Shown piece by piece: positions 53,415 to 64,000 of a stretch of 64,000 bases of DNA. The translations under genes were made by a program, and so were the position numbers. Within the stretch, counting starts at the first letter, position 1; each line of letters starts with the position of its first letter. The stretch is from the NCBI GenBank assembly GCA_037367355.1, contig CM074695.1, forward strand, positions 3,596,001 to 3,660,000. The letters are read 5' to 3'. The stretch is from Neoscytalidium dimidiatum (Eukaryota > Ascomycota > Dothideomycetes > Botryosphaeriales > Botryosphaeriaceae). Below the pieces are notes generated by a model. It saw only the letters and a program-made list of their open reading frames with translations. It was not told the origin of the DNA and searched no databases.

Positions 53415-54055
53415 TTAGAATCCACGGCCACCACCGCGACCACGGCCACGACCTCTTCCTCCCCTTCCGCCGCGGCCGCGGCCGCGACCACGGTCCGCTT
53501 GCTCCTTGCGTGCCTTGTTCTTCGGCTTCGGCGCATCGTCGATGAGGAGCGTATCCAACGGCAAGCTGTCAGGGAGAATGAAGTAACGAATGTTGGAGCC
53601 GCGGATGTTGATCGTGTCCAGACTCAGCGTCTCGCGATTCTTGGGTGTCATCTTGACCGTGCGGAGTGCCGTGTTCATCGTAGGAGACACGGAGGCGATA
53701 GTGCCATTGACGACGGTGCCTACGCTCAATCAGTGCTTCCTGAGCTTGCAAAGAAGTACACCGCAGCTGCTGCCAGACAAGAGCGGCCGACAGCCCATGC
53801 TGCTGAGCGCAATCGAGCAGCGAAGCGCGGAGCACACTAAGGGCAGGCAGCAGGCGGCAGCTGCGAGGATTATTGGGCGATAGAAGCGACTGACCGTTCT
53901 TGAGCTCGATGGTGACCGTCTCGTTTTGGCACTTCATCAAGAATCTGCGAGCCAGTCGTCAGCCAGGTCCGAGGTCGACGCGCCTTGATTGAGAGGCTCA
54001 GCTTTGCTACGCATCGCAAGACTGAGTAGGATGAGGCTTACCTGACGAGCTTCAT
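53415..54055 (-). CDS. SMD1: Small nuclear ribonucleoprotein SmD1
   Basis: A core Sm-ring protein of spliceosomal U1, U2, U4 and U5 snRNPs. Three exons (54,055-54,042; 53,944-53,895; 53,719-53,415) give 122 aa. The first exon is 14 bp and encodes only MKLV plus part of an Arg. Sm1 reads [20 protein letters not shown] and Sm2 reads [20 protein letters not shown]. The C-terminus is the expected RG-rich tail, target of arginine methylation. Both introns sit at positions that leave the Sm fold intact. Confidence 0.95.
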
Positions 54056-54740
54056 GATGGCGACGTAGAGATGCGCAATGCAGCAATTCGGGGAGAGCAG
54101 GTAGGCGCAGGTTGGCTAAGGAAGCGCGAAGGTGGTGAGTTGCGGGGCGCGTTGGTCGTGGAAAGATCTAAAGCTGTGGTCGGAGGTGATGTCGACTTTG
54201 TCACAGCGAAACGCAGCTTGGCGCGTTCGGGTAACGCCGCGCGTTTTTGGACTAGCCTCACTGACTCATCAAAACAGCCGTTACACGTCGTTGCAGCCGC
54301 GCAGCCTGGATTTGTCGGTGGCCGCCTATCTGTTCGCCTGTCCGACAGCGCACGTCAGCTACTGACATGGAACTATCCGCAATGCAACTCAATCCGCCGG
54401 GCTCTCTGTATCTTTGCACGATAACGGTTCCGAGACATGCACTGTCCGAAATCTAAATCTAGTAGAGAAGCGCATTCTCTGCCAACGCGCTCCCGCCCAT
54501 ACACTTGTTCTTAGGATTTGGCGATTAAGATAGTCACCGCGGACAACGCAACGCTACTTGGAACATCCTTACTGTAGTTAAAGAAGTCCAAAGTCCTAGT
54601 GAGCTAGCAAGTTGTATATTCAGTTGCTGCTTGAGGAAGTCGGATGTAGATTGATAGCCTGTGGTGTATAAGAAAGCATCCTGCGCCGTGCCCTGATAAT
54701 GCTGAGATCTAGCCCAAAGGCAAACCCCTCTGCAGCATGA
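54056..54740. other. Intergenic region
   Basis: 685 bp between SMD1 and PKR1. I see nothing beyond the expected promoter and 3' UTR. Confidence 0.5.
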
Positions 54741-55373
54741 CTACCTCTCCTGTTCAATCTTCTCCCATTCACTGTCGGTGCTGCTCTCCGCTCCTTCTCC
54801 GACACTCCGCCTCTTCTTCAACGCGTCATCAACCATGGGTGCAAGGCTTGTCTGCGCGCCTGTCGTCGAGCTGGTCATGGGCTCTACGGCTGGCTCCGAA
54901 AGCGCAGCAACGGGTTGGATCTGGCCTGCCTTCGTTTCTCCACCCACAGCGGTCTTCGCACTCTTCTTGACATCGATCTCAGTCTCCGTCTCCGTCTCCG
55001 TCTCTGTATCATCGCCCGTATCCATGCCCTCGCCTTCGCCTCCCTCTCTCCCAACGGCGGGCTCGCGCTCCACGACCAAATCGTCGGCCTCCCTGCTCCT
55101 CTCACGCTCGCGATCCCTTCGCTCTCTGATCTTCTTGGCGGCCTCCTCCTTCTCCTGTGCCTGACGCAGCTCATTTGCGAACCAGTTGATAGACCACCAT
55201 AGACCACCGCACAGGATGGACAGAACAATAAAGTGTATGCTATAGGTTGCCAGTAGGAGGGCGAAGAGGACGGCCTGCAACGCGGCGAAGCTGGCGTTGG
55301 TAGCGACGAGGAGGGTGGGAGTGGGGCCCGGGGTGAAGATGGAGTTCCAGAGGCTCTCGAAGAACTGTGACAT
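54741..55373 (-). CDS. PKR1: V-ATPase assembly factor Pkr1
   Basis: An ER membrane protein that helps assemble the V-ATPase Vo sector. Single exon, 210 aa. The family N-terminus is clear: FFESLWNSIFTPGPTPTLL followed by two adjacent hydrophobic segments (about residues 22-68) and WWSINWFANEL. The rest is a charged cytosolic tail with a Lys/Arg/Glu coiled-coil-like stretch and a TETETETETE repeat from a hexanucleotide repeat at 54,981-55,006. The tail is longer than in yeast, as is common in filamentous fungi. Confidence 0.92.
   Translation of the reverse strand: MSQFFESLWNSIFTPGPTPTLLVATNASFAALQAVLFALLLATYSIHFIVLSILCGGLWWSINWFANELRQAQEKEEAAKKIRERRDRERERSREADDLVVEREPAVGREGGEGEGMDTGDDTETETETETEIDVKKSAKTAVGGETKAGQIQPVAALSEPAVEPMTSSTTGAQTSLAPMVDDALKKRRSVGEGAESSTDSEWEKIEQER
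54981..55006. repeat. (GTCTCC)n repeat in PKR1 coding sequence
   Basis: About four hexanucleotide units encode alternating Thr-Glu in the Pkr1 tail. Confidence 0.85.
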
Positions 55374-56775
55374 GGCGGGCTGTCGGCTGGCTGGCGTCGG
55401 CTCGGCTGGTGACGTTATCGCTGGGCGCGGGCTCGGATGCGGTTGTTCTGAGCGGTCGGGCGTGCAACGTGAGCAGAGCCTGCGAGCAGGTATGGCGCAG
55501 CGCAGATTTGGTACGAGCTTGTGTATCTCGCGCCCCGTAGCAGGCGGAGTAGGTGAGTTGGTGGTGCGGGTTGGATCGCTGGAGTGGGCTGGGTGATTGG
55601 GACGGGTTGTACTTGTGGTTAGTGCTGCCTGCGCACCGCGCCCGAAAGGTGTCCAGTCCGTCTGAAGGAGGCGCTGGGTTCTGTACGCCAGCTGGCAGGA
55701 AAGCGGCAGGCTGGAGGCAGCGATGTCACACGCTCAACAATGACTCGACCTCAGCGGCCTATCGCGACGTCTTGGACGGCGTATCGCGGGGCTGCCAGGC
55801 CAAGTGCGCACTGTCCCGGGCGGAGCCAACGAGCCCGCCCCTCTCCGAACGAATACATCCCCCCGAAAGACCTTCCGCTTCCGACACAAATCTTGCACGC
55901 CTTCACGTGGTTTGATCGTCCACGCGTATTCATCGTCTGAATCCGCTCCTAGTAACTTCAAGTTAGCCTGGCCGAGCATCCGATGTGGATGTGCTGCAGG
56001 GACCAGGAGCTTCAGCACGGCCCCGCAATCCGCTTCATATTCCACAATGCCGTCCCCCCATGCTACCTCGATCCGTATACTCTCTTGCTTGCTGGCCGAC
56101 GTGTTAGCCGTGCTTTTCAATCCTTCTTCATCCTCTGGCCGTGTGTCGCCATGTTGCTGCTACGCTAGCACAGCATCCGGATCTGTCGGACAACATATCG
56201 GGGCTGCCGCACTTTGGAGCCCGTCGTCCTGTTCAAGTTCATCCGGCATATCATCGAGATCATAGGTCCGAGGCCGGTACCAACGTGTCTGAAAAACGAG
56301 TACATGTTTGCATGTAAGGTTTGAGCGATCGTGTCGACACGGTTGCCCAACAAGATGGATGACGATTTACATAGCGCAAAAGCCGTGGGGGGACATGGTG
56401 TTGCTGCTGCACTGTCAAACTCAAGTTCATCTAGATCATCTGCCGTGGCAGATGCTGTTTGAGCCAGATGTCGACGACGACACTCCAATCGACTTTCATA
56501 CTCTCTACGTATACCCGGTCAAACCAGACGCAGTCCTCGAGTGACAAACTCATCGACGCGTTTGCTGTCTGTGAGATTCATCAAGGATGACCGCGGATTA
56601 AGTCTTGGGATTATTGCTGATATTTCCTAGGTCCAATCTATCAAAATGGTATAGAGCGTTCATAAAAACAATCCAGTCATCGTTGTCATGCATCATCCTT
56701 GCGACCACGTTCCGCTCCAGCGCTTAATCTTTTCATCCCATGGACTTACCGTTCCCTCAATATTTACATACTGAT
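55374..56775. other. Intergenic region with an unassigned minus-strand frame
   Basis: 1.4 kb without a confident gene. The minus-strand frame 56,120-55,734 (about 128 codons, containing IRIEVAWGDGIVEYEADCG) has balanced composition and might be an exon or a gene remnant. I found no good start, partner exon or family. Frames around 56,165-56,550 are equally unresolved. Confidence 0.4.
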
Positions 56776-58977
56776 TCATGGCTTGACAGCATCTGCTGAC
56801 TCGACATCCGAGCCAGCGGGTACCCTTCCCATGATCTCTGATTCGATGCGTAACCTCTTGGCCTCCTCGGCCTCACTACTCCTGTCTTTGAAGACGTGGT
56901 CCATCTGCTCAAGTGAACGCCCGTTGGTCTCCGGGACAAAGAAAAATGTCCATACGAAACCCAAAACACAGAAGACTGCGAAAAAGGTGTAAGCACCAAA
57001 GCCAGTGTTCTGAACAAGAGGTGGCGTGATGAGCCCGATGATGAAGTTGTTCAGCCACTGCAATCGGTCAGCATGAGTGACGGGAGCCCTATATGATTGC
57101 TCAGAGATCGACTTACGTTCGAGCAGGTCGATAGGGCAACGCCTTTCGCGCGCAGAGACGACGGAAACACTTCCGAAGGCATGGCTGGGAACGCGCGTTA
57201 GTTCTTCTTTTTTCGGGCTCAGAAAGAGGAATTGGAAATCCGATCCCCTTTCGGATCGCACTTACCCCAAGGCACAGGGCCCCACGAAGCCCCGAAAGCT
57301 ATGCAAAGTCAGCACACAGAAACACGGTGTGAAGTCTTCCGTAAGACGTACCGAGCATGTACACGAAGAGGAAGGCGACACTAGTCCAGCCCTGTGGCTT
57401 GTGAGCTGGCCAATTGTCATCATACTTGCCCACCAGCACAGCAATGATGATGTGTGCAATTCCCATGATGGCTGCACCCCACAACAGGAGTGGGCGGCGC
57501 CCAAAGCGATCCATGGACCAGATCGAGCTCGCGACACCCACCAGCTGGGCAACATTGAGGACACCAGCCAACACGAGTTGCATATCGTAGTCCTGACCCA
57601 TCGTCTCGAAGAGCGTCGGAGCGTAGTAGATCAAGGCGTTAATACCGACGAACTGCTGGAAGAACATGATGCCCATACCGACATGAGTGCGGCGCCAGCA
57701 ACCTTTCCTGAAGCAATCGGCCCAGGAAGCGAGCTCAAGCTTGATGCGGTCGCCTGCTTTTCTACTGCCAAAGAGGTTCGGGTGTCTCTCTTGAGCCACT
57801 TCCCTTTGAAATGCGACCTCAGTGCGGATGTCGTACCACTCCTGGAGAACTCGAGTGTCGGACTTGGGCAATTGACGGAGCTTGGCCAGGCTTTCGAGAG
57901 CCTCCTGATCGCGACCCTTGGAGGCGAGCCATCGGGGAGAGAATGGCAGGAAGACGATGCCAACACCGAGCACAAGGCCCGGGAGAATCTGAATGAGGAA
58001 GGGCAGGCGCCACGACCACTCGCTCGGGATGTACTGCGTGCCGTAAGTGATCCAGTAAGCGATGACGATACCAGTGACAATGCTGAACTCCTCAAGCACG
58101 AGAAGTGCACCGCGAATCTCGGGCGGCGAGATCTCGGAGATGAACAACGGAGCGACCATAGAGAGCCTGACGAAAGTCAGCACCAAGGCTGTTGCGGGGA
58201 AGTCAATGTGGGTATACAGACATGCCAATGCCGACACCGCCAATCAGGCGGGCAACGACAAGCATCGAGTAATCGACGGCGCCAGTCTGGAGAGCAGATC
58301 CAATGGTGAAAATGAAGACAGCCAGGACGATGGAGTACTTTCGGGATATCTTATCCGCGATCCAGCCCTGGTTGAAGGCCCCTGTGGAGCAACGGCATCA
58401 GCGATCCGCAGCGGTGACGCAGTTCCCCACGGGGAGAACACTTACCCAGCAATGCTCCGAGTTCGATCATGGCGGTCAGCAGGCCCTTCCAAAAGCCGGC
58501 GCCCGATGCGGTATCTGACACACGCGGGAAAACGTCAAGGAATTGTGGCATGACCAGGATTACCGAAACAACGCCCTGGCTGAAGGGGAGGCCGCACGTC
58601 AGCAATGCACGGTTGTAATCCAGTTGGGAAGTAGGCGGCGACGTACTCGTAACCGAAGAGTAGGCCGCCCATGGCGGAGAAGGCGGCGCACAGGGCGACA
58701 TAGCTGGAGTAGAAAAGACCACGGAAACCTGCAGGCGGGCGGGCGGGCGGTCAGCACGGTTGTGGGCAGTACGACCGGCACCGTGGGCAGACTCACCAGG
58801 CGGACCGTAAGGCTGGCGGGTCTCGAAGACGGGACGATCAGAGCGAGAGGGCGCAACCTCATGGTGAGGCTGCTGCAGGGTCTCGTCGACCTTGGCGGGC
58901 AGCTGGGAGTCGAGCTTGTCCATGGTTGTGCTCTGGACGGAGAGGGACTGGCGGTCACTGTCACTTTGCTCGGCCAT
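56776..58977 (-). CDS. MFS sugar transporter (SP family)
   Basis: A twelve-helix plasma-membrane sugar/polyol:H+ symporter-type protein. Eight exons: 58,977-58,797; 58,728-58,647; 58,579-58,446; 58,381-58,222; 58,166-57,352; 57,298-57,266; 57,184-57,117; 57,057-56,776, giving 584 aa. Signatures are GGLLFGYDQGVVSV (helix 1, restored by intron 2 removal), ARLIGGVGIGM, SEISPPEIRGALL, RFGRRPLLLWG, FGASWGPVPWAMPSEVFP and PETNGRSLEQMD. Exon 6 is only 33 bp. The N-terminal cytosolic region is about 60 residues. Glucose, quinate or another substrate cannot be separated by eye. No metabolic partner lies directly beside it. Confidence 0.92.
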
Positions 58978-60232
58978 AGTGCAGGAGGACGCTGACTTTA
59001 TAGCGGGCACCTGGAAGGCGTTGGGCGGGCAGACGAGCAGACTGAGGAAGGGATATGTATAGTTAGGATCGGTGTTTAAATTATCATAGCCGACGGCGGC
59101 AGGCGGTGGGTGGCAGCGGCAGCGGCAGCGGGCGCCGGTGGCCGGTTGGCCGGGCGGAGACTAGCCGGGTTGGCAGGCACACAGCAGGAGAAGCTTCGGG
59201 AAGGGCCCTTGGCTGCCATTGGCGGTGGAGCTTCGCGTTCTGCGCCCAGCGCCCAGCGCCTTCCCACCGGCGGGCGCTCGTGATGGCGGCGCGTCCAGCC
59301 CGACGCGGCTCAGAGACGGACGTCATGCCGTCATGCGCGCGTCTGGCCGCGCAACCCTGCCCCTACCCCGCGTTGTCAATCGCGGCTGCGGGACTGGCGC
59401 TGCTTTTCTCCAGCTTTTCGGAAACCATGTTGCGAGGAAACCCAATGCCGACTTGAGCCTCTGTCGGCCTTCGCCCGGCCGCTAGCTGCTGGGCGAGTTT
59501 GCATTGTTTGCCGCCAAGGAACACAGGCACGACAGAGCATAACCCCCTGCACCGCCCGAGCCGCCGCCCGGGCCCCGGGCCTCCCGAACGATGTCGTTGC
59601 AGCACTAGCCTCACCGACCGAGTCCCACCGCGCTCAGGGCCACGTCGCCTTCTACGTGCCCATATCTACCTCGCCAGAACCTTCTTTGGCAGAAGCGGAC
59701 TGCCCTCGAAGTTCGCCGAAGCGCCCAACAGACGTGCTGAAACGCCCCAATCACCTCACCGCATGGGCCTCCAGGACCCTTCGGCCGCTACTCGGCGCTT
59801 CCGCCGGCAATGATGCCGCCGGTTTCTACCGATTGCTGCCTCTGATATCGATTCTCGCCGCCTTCCTCATGCTGTCGTGCTATCAATCCAGCCAATCTTA
59901 ACATTCAGTTCACTAGCAATCACCTGTCCGTCACCTTGTGCCCGCGTCGTGTGCCTAATAATACGCTCTGCTAGATAACAATGTTGGTGCAGCCAGAACC
60001 ATGCCAAACCCGGAAGGCCTCCACCTGGGATGGAAGCACGTGTGCAACACCAAGACGCCCGCTGCAAGGCCACCAGGAAGAACTCCCTTTCGCGGAATCC
60101 CTGACCGACAAGCCCAAGCCTCAGCAGAGATAACCGATCCCGCCAACCGGACTCCGTTCTAGCCGCATCGACGACCAAACGCCCTGACCTGACCGTGTTG
60201 AACTAAGTAAGCGAAACTCAAGCCCTCTCCTC
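58978..60232. other. Intergenic region with a possible tail-anchored frame
   Basis: 1.25 kb between divergent and convergent neighbours. A (GGCAGC)-rich stretch lies near 59,105-59,140. A plus-strand frame ending at 59,901 finishes with a hydrophobic helix (RLLPLISILAAFLMLSCY) but has no usable Met start and no clear upstream exon, so it is not called. Confidence 0.45.
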
Positions 60233-63200
60233 TCATGTAGGCATCATGCCGATGACAGAAGGCCCTCCCCCACCTCCCTTCTTTGAAAATTTTGTAGACC
60301 CACTGGCGCCACCACCCTCGCGTTTCTTGCTCGTTGTTTTCTTCGCAGCACTCGTACCACCTCGACTTCGGCTGTATCCGCCAGTCGAGCTCCTTCTGGG
60401 TCCTTTCCGACTATAGGACTTCTTTCCAGGAGTATATCGATGCACTCCTGTTGCCGGCCGGGTTGACCCGCCGCCGGATGGCCCCGCCGCTGGCTTCGCT
60501 GATGCTTGAGCTTGGCTGAATCGTGCGTTGAAGGCCTCCACCTCAGGGTCCGCCACATGTTGGGGAAAATACAAACTCCTGAATTCCTCCTCATCGTCAA
60601 ACTCGTACTCGTCCTCGTCATTGCTCTTGTCTTCATCATCGTCTTCGTCGCTGATCTCAATGATTTCGTGGTTCGGATCCTTGACTTTGTCCGGCTGCTG
60701 TGACCGTGGTGCTTTCATCGCCTCAAAATCATTCTTGAACTGCCTGATTAGCTTGAGGAACCGTTCGCCGTACAGCGTTACCATTTGGTGATCTATGCCA
60801 GGAATCTCCATGAGTTCCCGCTGCGTTGCGGGGAAGCTTATAGCCATTTCTCGAAGCACCGTATCCGTGAACGGGTGAGCGCGCAGACTGCGCGATATCA
60901 AAATCTTTTGGCACTCGCTCCTACCGGCCAGGACAAACTCTTCTACCACATCTTGATGCACCTCGTCCAGTCTGGCCATTTTCTCATCAGTCGTGATGGG
61001 AAGACCAAGCTTTTGGTGAGAACTCTTGCTACTCTTGGCGATCATTCTGGATCGTGGTAGCGGCGCCGGCTCGAAGGCTTCTGACTCGTCTTCAGCCTCA
61101 GATCCGGCGGATCCGTCATCGTCATCATCCTGGTGGACCGAGCGCCCTCCGTGCTTAAGCCTTGATGCCACTTGGATAGGCGATGACACATTTGTTGAAA
61201 GAGGATAATCATCGCGTGCGGTAGCAACACCATTGCCCCTTCGCCGGGTTGTAGCTGTCTTGGCTTTGCTACTTTTCGCTTTCCGTGGCGAGACTCGTAC
61301 ATGGATCTGAATCTGTCTTTCTCGTGCTTGGAATATGCGGAAGTTACGGCCGAGCTGCTAGACATCAGTCCTTGCTTGCGCCATTTCGCTGGATTCAAAA
61401 CTCACCTTGATGTACTGAGTCGTGAAGCCAGCTCTGTTGACATGATTCTTCTCCTCGAGCGCGTCTTCGCTCACCAATCGCTGGAAAAGCCGTTCAGCGT
61501 CTCCGCGATCCAGTCCCGAGCCAATGCCGTACTCGTCCAAACAATCGTGGCCCAACTCCTTTATCCTCTTTGAACTAGCCCCCCGGAAAACATCAGCACA
61601 ATGGAGGAGCGTAATCCTGTCCGTGTGAATCTTCTGCACCAAGCTGACGGCCTCGGCAGCAAGGTCGGTGAAGTCGCGATGTTCAAAGATGGTTGTAGAG
61701 TTGCAGTTGTCGCATTCCCCGTCGCAATCTTCAGCCTTGAAGGATTCGTTGAAGTATGCGAGCACCTGCACCCGTCTGCAATCCGCCTTGTTCTCACAAA
61801 ACTGGACGACATTCCGAAGCATAGCATACTGCCTATCTTTCTGCTGCTGGCTGCCGTCACCTTCGTCGATCATCTTCTTCAAAATGGTTGTATCCTGGTA
61901 GCCGTAGAAAAGATAGCATCCGGACCGCTTTCCGTCACGGCCTGCGCGACCAGTTTCCTGGTAGTAGCCCTCCAGACTTTTAGGGATGCTATGGTGGATG
62001 ACAAATCGAACGTCAGGCTTATCGATGCCCATGCCAAAGGCAATTGTCGCGACGATGATTTTGTATCTACCTGCCTGCCACGCCTTCTGGGTCTCTGACT
62101 TCTGTGCTGGTTCCATACCCGCATGGTAGTGCTGTGCGGAGATATTGTATTTCTCTCGTAGTTGTTGGGCGATGACTTCACACTTCTTCCTGGATAGACA
62201 ATACACAATACCTGACTGTCCCCGGTACTGTGTTTTGATGATATCGGCAATGCTCTGTAGAACATCTTCTCGCTTCCCTTTAGAACGAACCTCGTAATAC
62301 AGGTTCGGCCGGTTGAAGCTCTGGGCGAAAATCTCACATCCCTGGATGCCAAGATTGTGGATGGTGTCGACTTTGACATTTTCCGTAGCGGTGGCTGTCA
62401 GAGCCATAACAGGAACTCCCATGAACTGTCGCCGAACGTCTCCGAGAGCTTTATAATCAGGCCGGAAGTCGTGGCCCCATTGGCTGACGCAGTGTGCTTC
62501 ATCGATGACCATACGAGCGAGCTGCTGCCGTCGATGTAGGTCTTGCAACAAGTTGATCATAGCTTGATTTTTGCTGAGCATTTCCGGTGTGACGTACAGG
62601 ACCTGGATGAACTTCTCTACCTGCGGCTCCCGCAACGCATTCATGATGACACGACGTTGATCGTAGCTGAGTTCTCCGTTGATGTGGAATGCTTGAACAT
62701 GGAGCGCCCGCAAATGATTAACTTGGTCTTCCATTAGACTCAGAAGCGGCGAGATCACAACTGTTACACCTCGAGTCTTGCCACTCTGCACGACAGCGGG
62801 CAGCTGATAACACAAGGATTTCCCGCCTCCCGTGGGCATGAGCACGAAACAGTCTTTGCCGGCAAGCGTCGCATTGATGGCTTCGAGTTGATGTGGACGA
62901 AAGCCTCTCAGGTGAAATTTGTCCCTCAACGCTTTCTTGACGTCGCTGGTCCAAGTATACTGAGGCTGGTTTGCGGGAGGAGGTCCCATCAAGTTTGAGT
63001 GCCTAATCCTCGACTTCTTGATTGAAGTTTCATGTCCCAACTGATTATGAGTGTGATACCCAGAAGTTTCTTGGAAAATATTGCGAGACCCCCGATCCCG
63101 GACTGACGGGCCGTTGATTTTCGGCATCTCCATTTCCTCAGTCATGTCCAGCATGTCCTCATCATTGAAGTCGAAACCACCATACTCATCGTCATCGTCA

Positions 63201-64000
63201 ACATGATGGGTTGGCGGCGATCCCATATTGGTGTCCCATAGAGCCTCGTCGTTCTCTTCTATATCATTTTCATCGAATTGGATGCGAGATTCGATGACAT
63301 CATGTCGCGTGTTCCCCTTCGGGGGCTGTTGACAGTCATTGCTGTGGTCACGCCTCCCATACCGGGGCACTGAATTACTGAAGATGCCATCAACATCTTT
63401 CTCAACGAAATTCCTGAAATCACCCTGTCCGGGATCGGCTCTGAAGTTGCGGCGCATCAAAACGGACTCAGCGTCTCGTTGGGCTGCTGCCTTTGGACTC
63501 CATGGTGGTATCTGTGTTTGCTGAACCCTCTGCGTTGACAGTACATCTGCAGAGCCTTGGAATCGTTGTTTCTCTTTTGGGTATTTTTTTGGAACGGCCT
63601 GTGTGGAACGAACAACGACGCTTGCGGGCGAGGCTTGTTGCCGTTCGCACAGGCGTACCGAATTCCCTTCCCCATCTACGAACCCCGCAGCTTTCATCAA
63701 TTGAATCATTTCTGTCTCGATAGTACGAGAGTGCTCGCTTGCAGCTTTCATCTGCGCCTCCGTCTCATAGAAGTCTGTCAGATCGTGACTATAGTCAGTT
63801 TCCATGAAACTGAGGACCTTCTGCGTGAGCTCCTTCTTCTTCAGATCAGCTTCCAGAAATCGGTACCGAGTTTCGAGAAGATGTTCGATGACACCCTTGC
63901 GCTTAAGAGTGAGTTTCGATTTCTCAACAAGGTCCCTTGACGGAATCTCATACTCTTCTAGATACTGAGTCTGCTCATCTTTCAAACGACGCACTTCAGA
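60233..64000 (-). CDS. SGS1: RecQ helicase, BLM/Sgs1/Rqh1-like (5' end beyond window)
   Basis: A 3'-5' DNA helicase that dissolves recombination intermediates with topoisomerase III. Two exons are visible: one from beyond 64,000 down to 61,406, and 61,357-60,233. The intron has a GTGAGT donor and joins TTQYIK to QLGRNFR. The helicase core has motif I TGGGKSLCYQ, motif II DEAHCVSQWGHDFRP and motif VI GRAGRDG. The RecQ zinc site follows (CRRVQVLAYF...CDGECDNC), then the winged helix. The HRDC domain is in exon 2 (SLRAHPFTDTVLREMA). A basic Gly/Arg/Lys-rich tail ends the protein. The N-terminal part visible here is acidic and disordered (DDDDEYGGFDF). The frame stays open to the window edge, so the start is missing. 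The 1,238 or so residues seen are most of a typical protein. Confidence 0.95.

Noticed and set aside
57077..58309. 410-codon plus-strand frame opposite the sugar transporter
   Set aside because: It crosses several introns and exons of the transporter and lacks any motif.
1..64000. tRNA genes and CRISPR arrays
   Set aside because: No cloverleaf with a GGTTCGANTCC B-box was seen by eye on either strand, and no regularly spaced repeats exist. The short GGTTCGA matches near 13,425 and 24,423 lack the rest of a tRNA.

Overview
The window is a piece of a filamentous ascomycete (Pezizomycotina) chromosome. The protein-coding genes carry many short introns (about 48-70 bp, GT-AG, with CTNAC-like branch points). 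There are fungal-specific families: a C2H2 plus Zn2Cys6 regulator, fungal P450, TFIIIC Tfc4, Pkr1, Mrs3/4, Yta6 and Sys1. The left end shows extreme repeat-induced point mutation (RIP). I infer a Dothideomycete-like genome, but the class is not proven by the sequence.

Region 1 (1-10,320) is a RIP-saturated transposon island. Almost every CpA and TpG has become TpA, while CpG survives. Inside it is one structurally complete Ty3/gypsy chromovirus (1,051-9,245). It has two 719-bp LTRs, a 5-bp target duplication, a polypurine tract, and protease, RT, RNase H, integrase and chromodomain traces all in one frame. It also carries an antisense frame between pol and the 3' LTR. The element sits in an older, equally mutated coding-like sequence on the minus strand, whose reading frame appears continuous across the empty site.

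Region 2 (10,494-24,436) holds metabolic genes next to the island: a GH2 glycosidase, an old-yellow-enzyme-type NADH:flavin oxidoreductase, a cytochrome P450, a divergent C2H2/Zn2Cys6 transcription factor, and a ThDP-dependent 2-hydroxyacyl-CoA lyase-like enzyme ending in a possible peroxisomal signal. The layout suggests a small regulated metabolic cluster (inference).

Region 3 (24,632-48,554) is mostly housekeeping. It contains TFIIIC subunit Tfc4, Golgi Sys1, COX assembly factor Coa6, a microbial-type PARG, mitochondrial Asn-tRNA synthetase, mitoferrin, a Yta6/Sap1-like AAA ATPase, an ASPM-like spindle protein, the eRF1 methyltransferase Mtq2, the SDH assembly factor SDHAF3, and a small cysteine-rich protein with a CaaX-like tail. 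Several genes act in mitochondria (Coa6, SLM5-like, mitoferrin, SDHAF3).

Region 4 (48,555-64,000) contains a decayed GNAT acetyltransferase, a TauD/TfdA-type dioxygenase, SmD1, Pkr1, an eight-exon sugar transporter, and the C-terminal three quarters or so of a BLM/Sgs1-type RecQ helicase running off the right edge. Splice models were built by hand. Every complete multi-exon model sums to a multiple of three with recognisable family sequence across each junction. I saw no tRNA, rRNA or CRISPR array.
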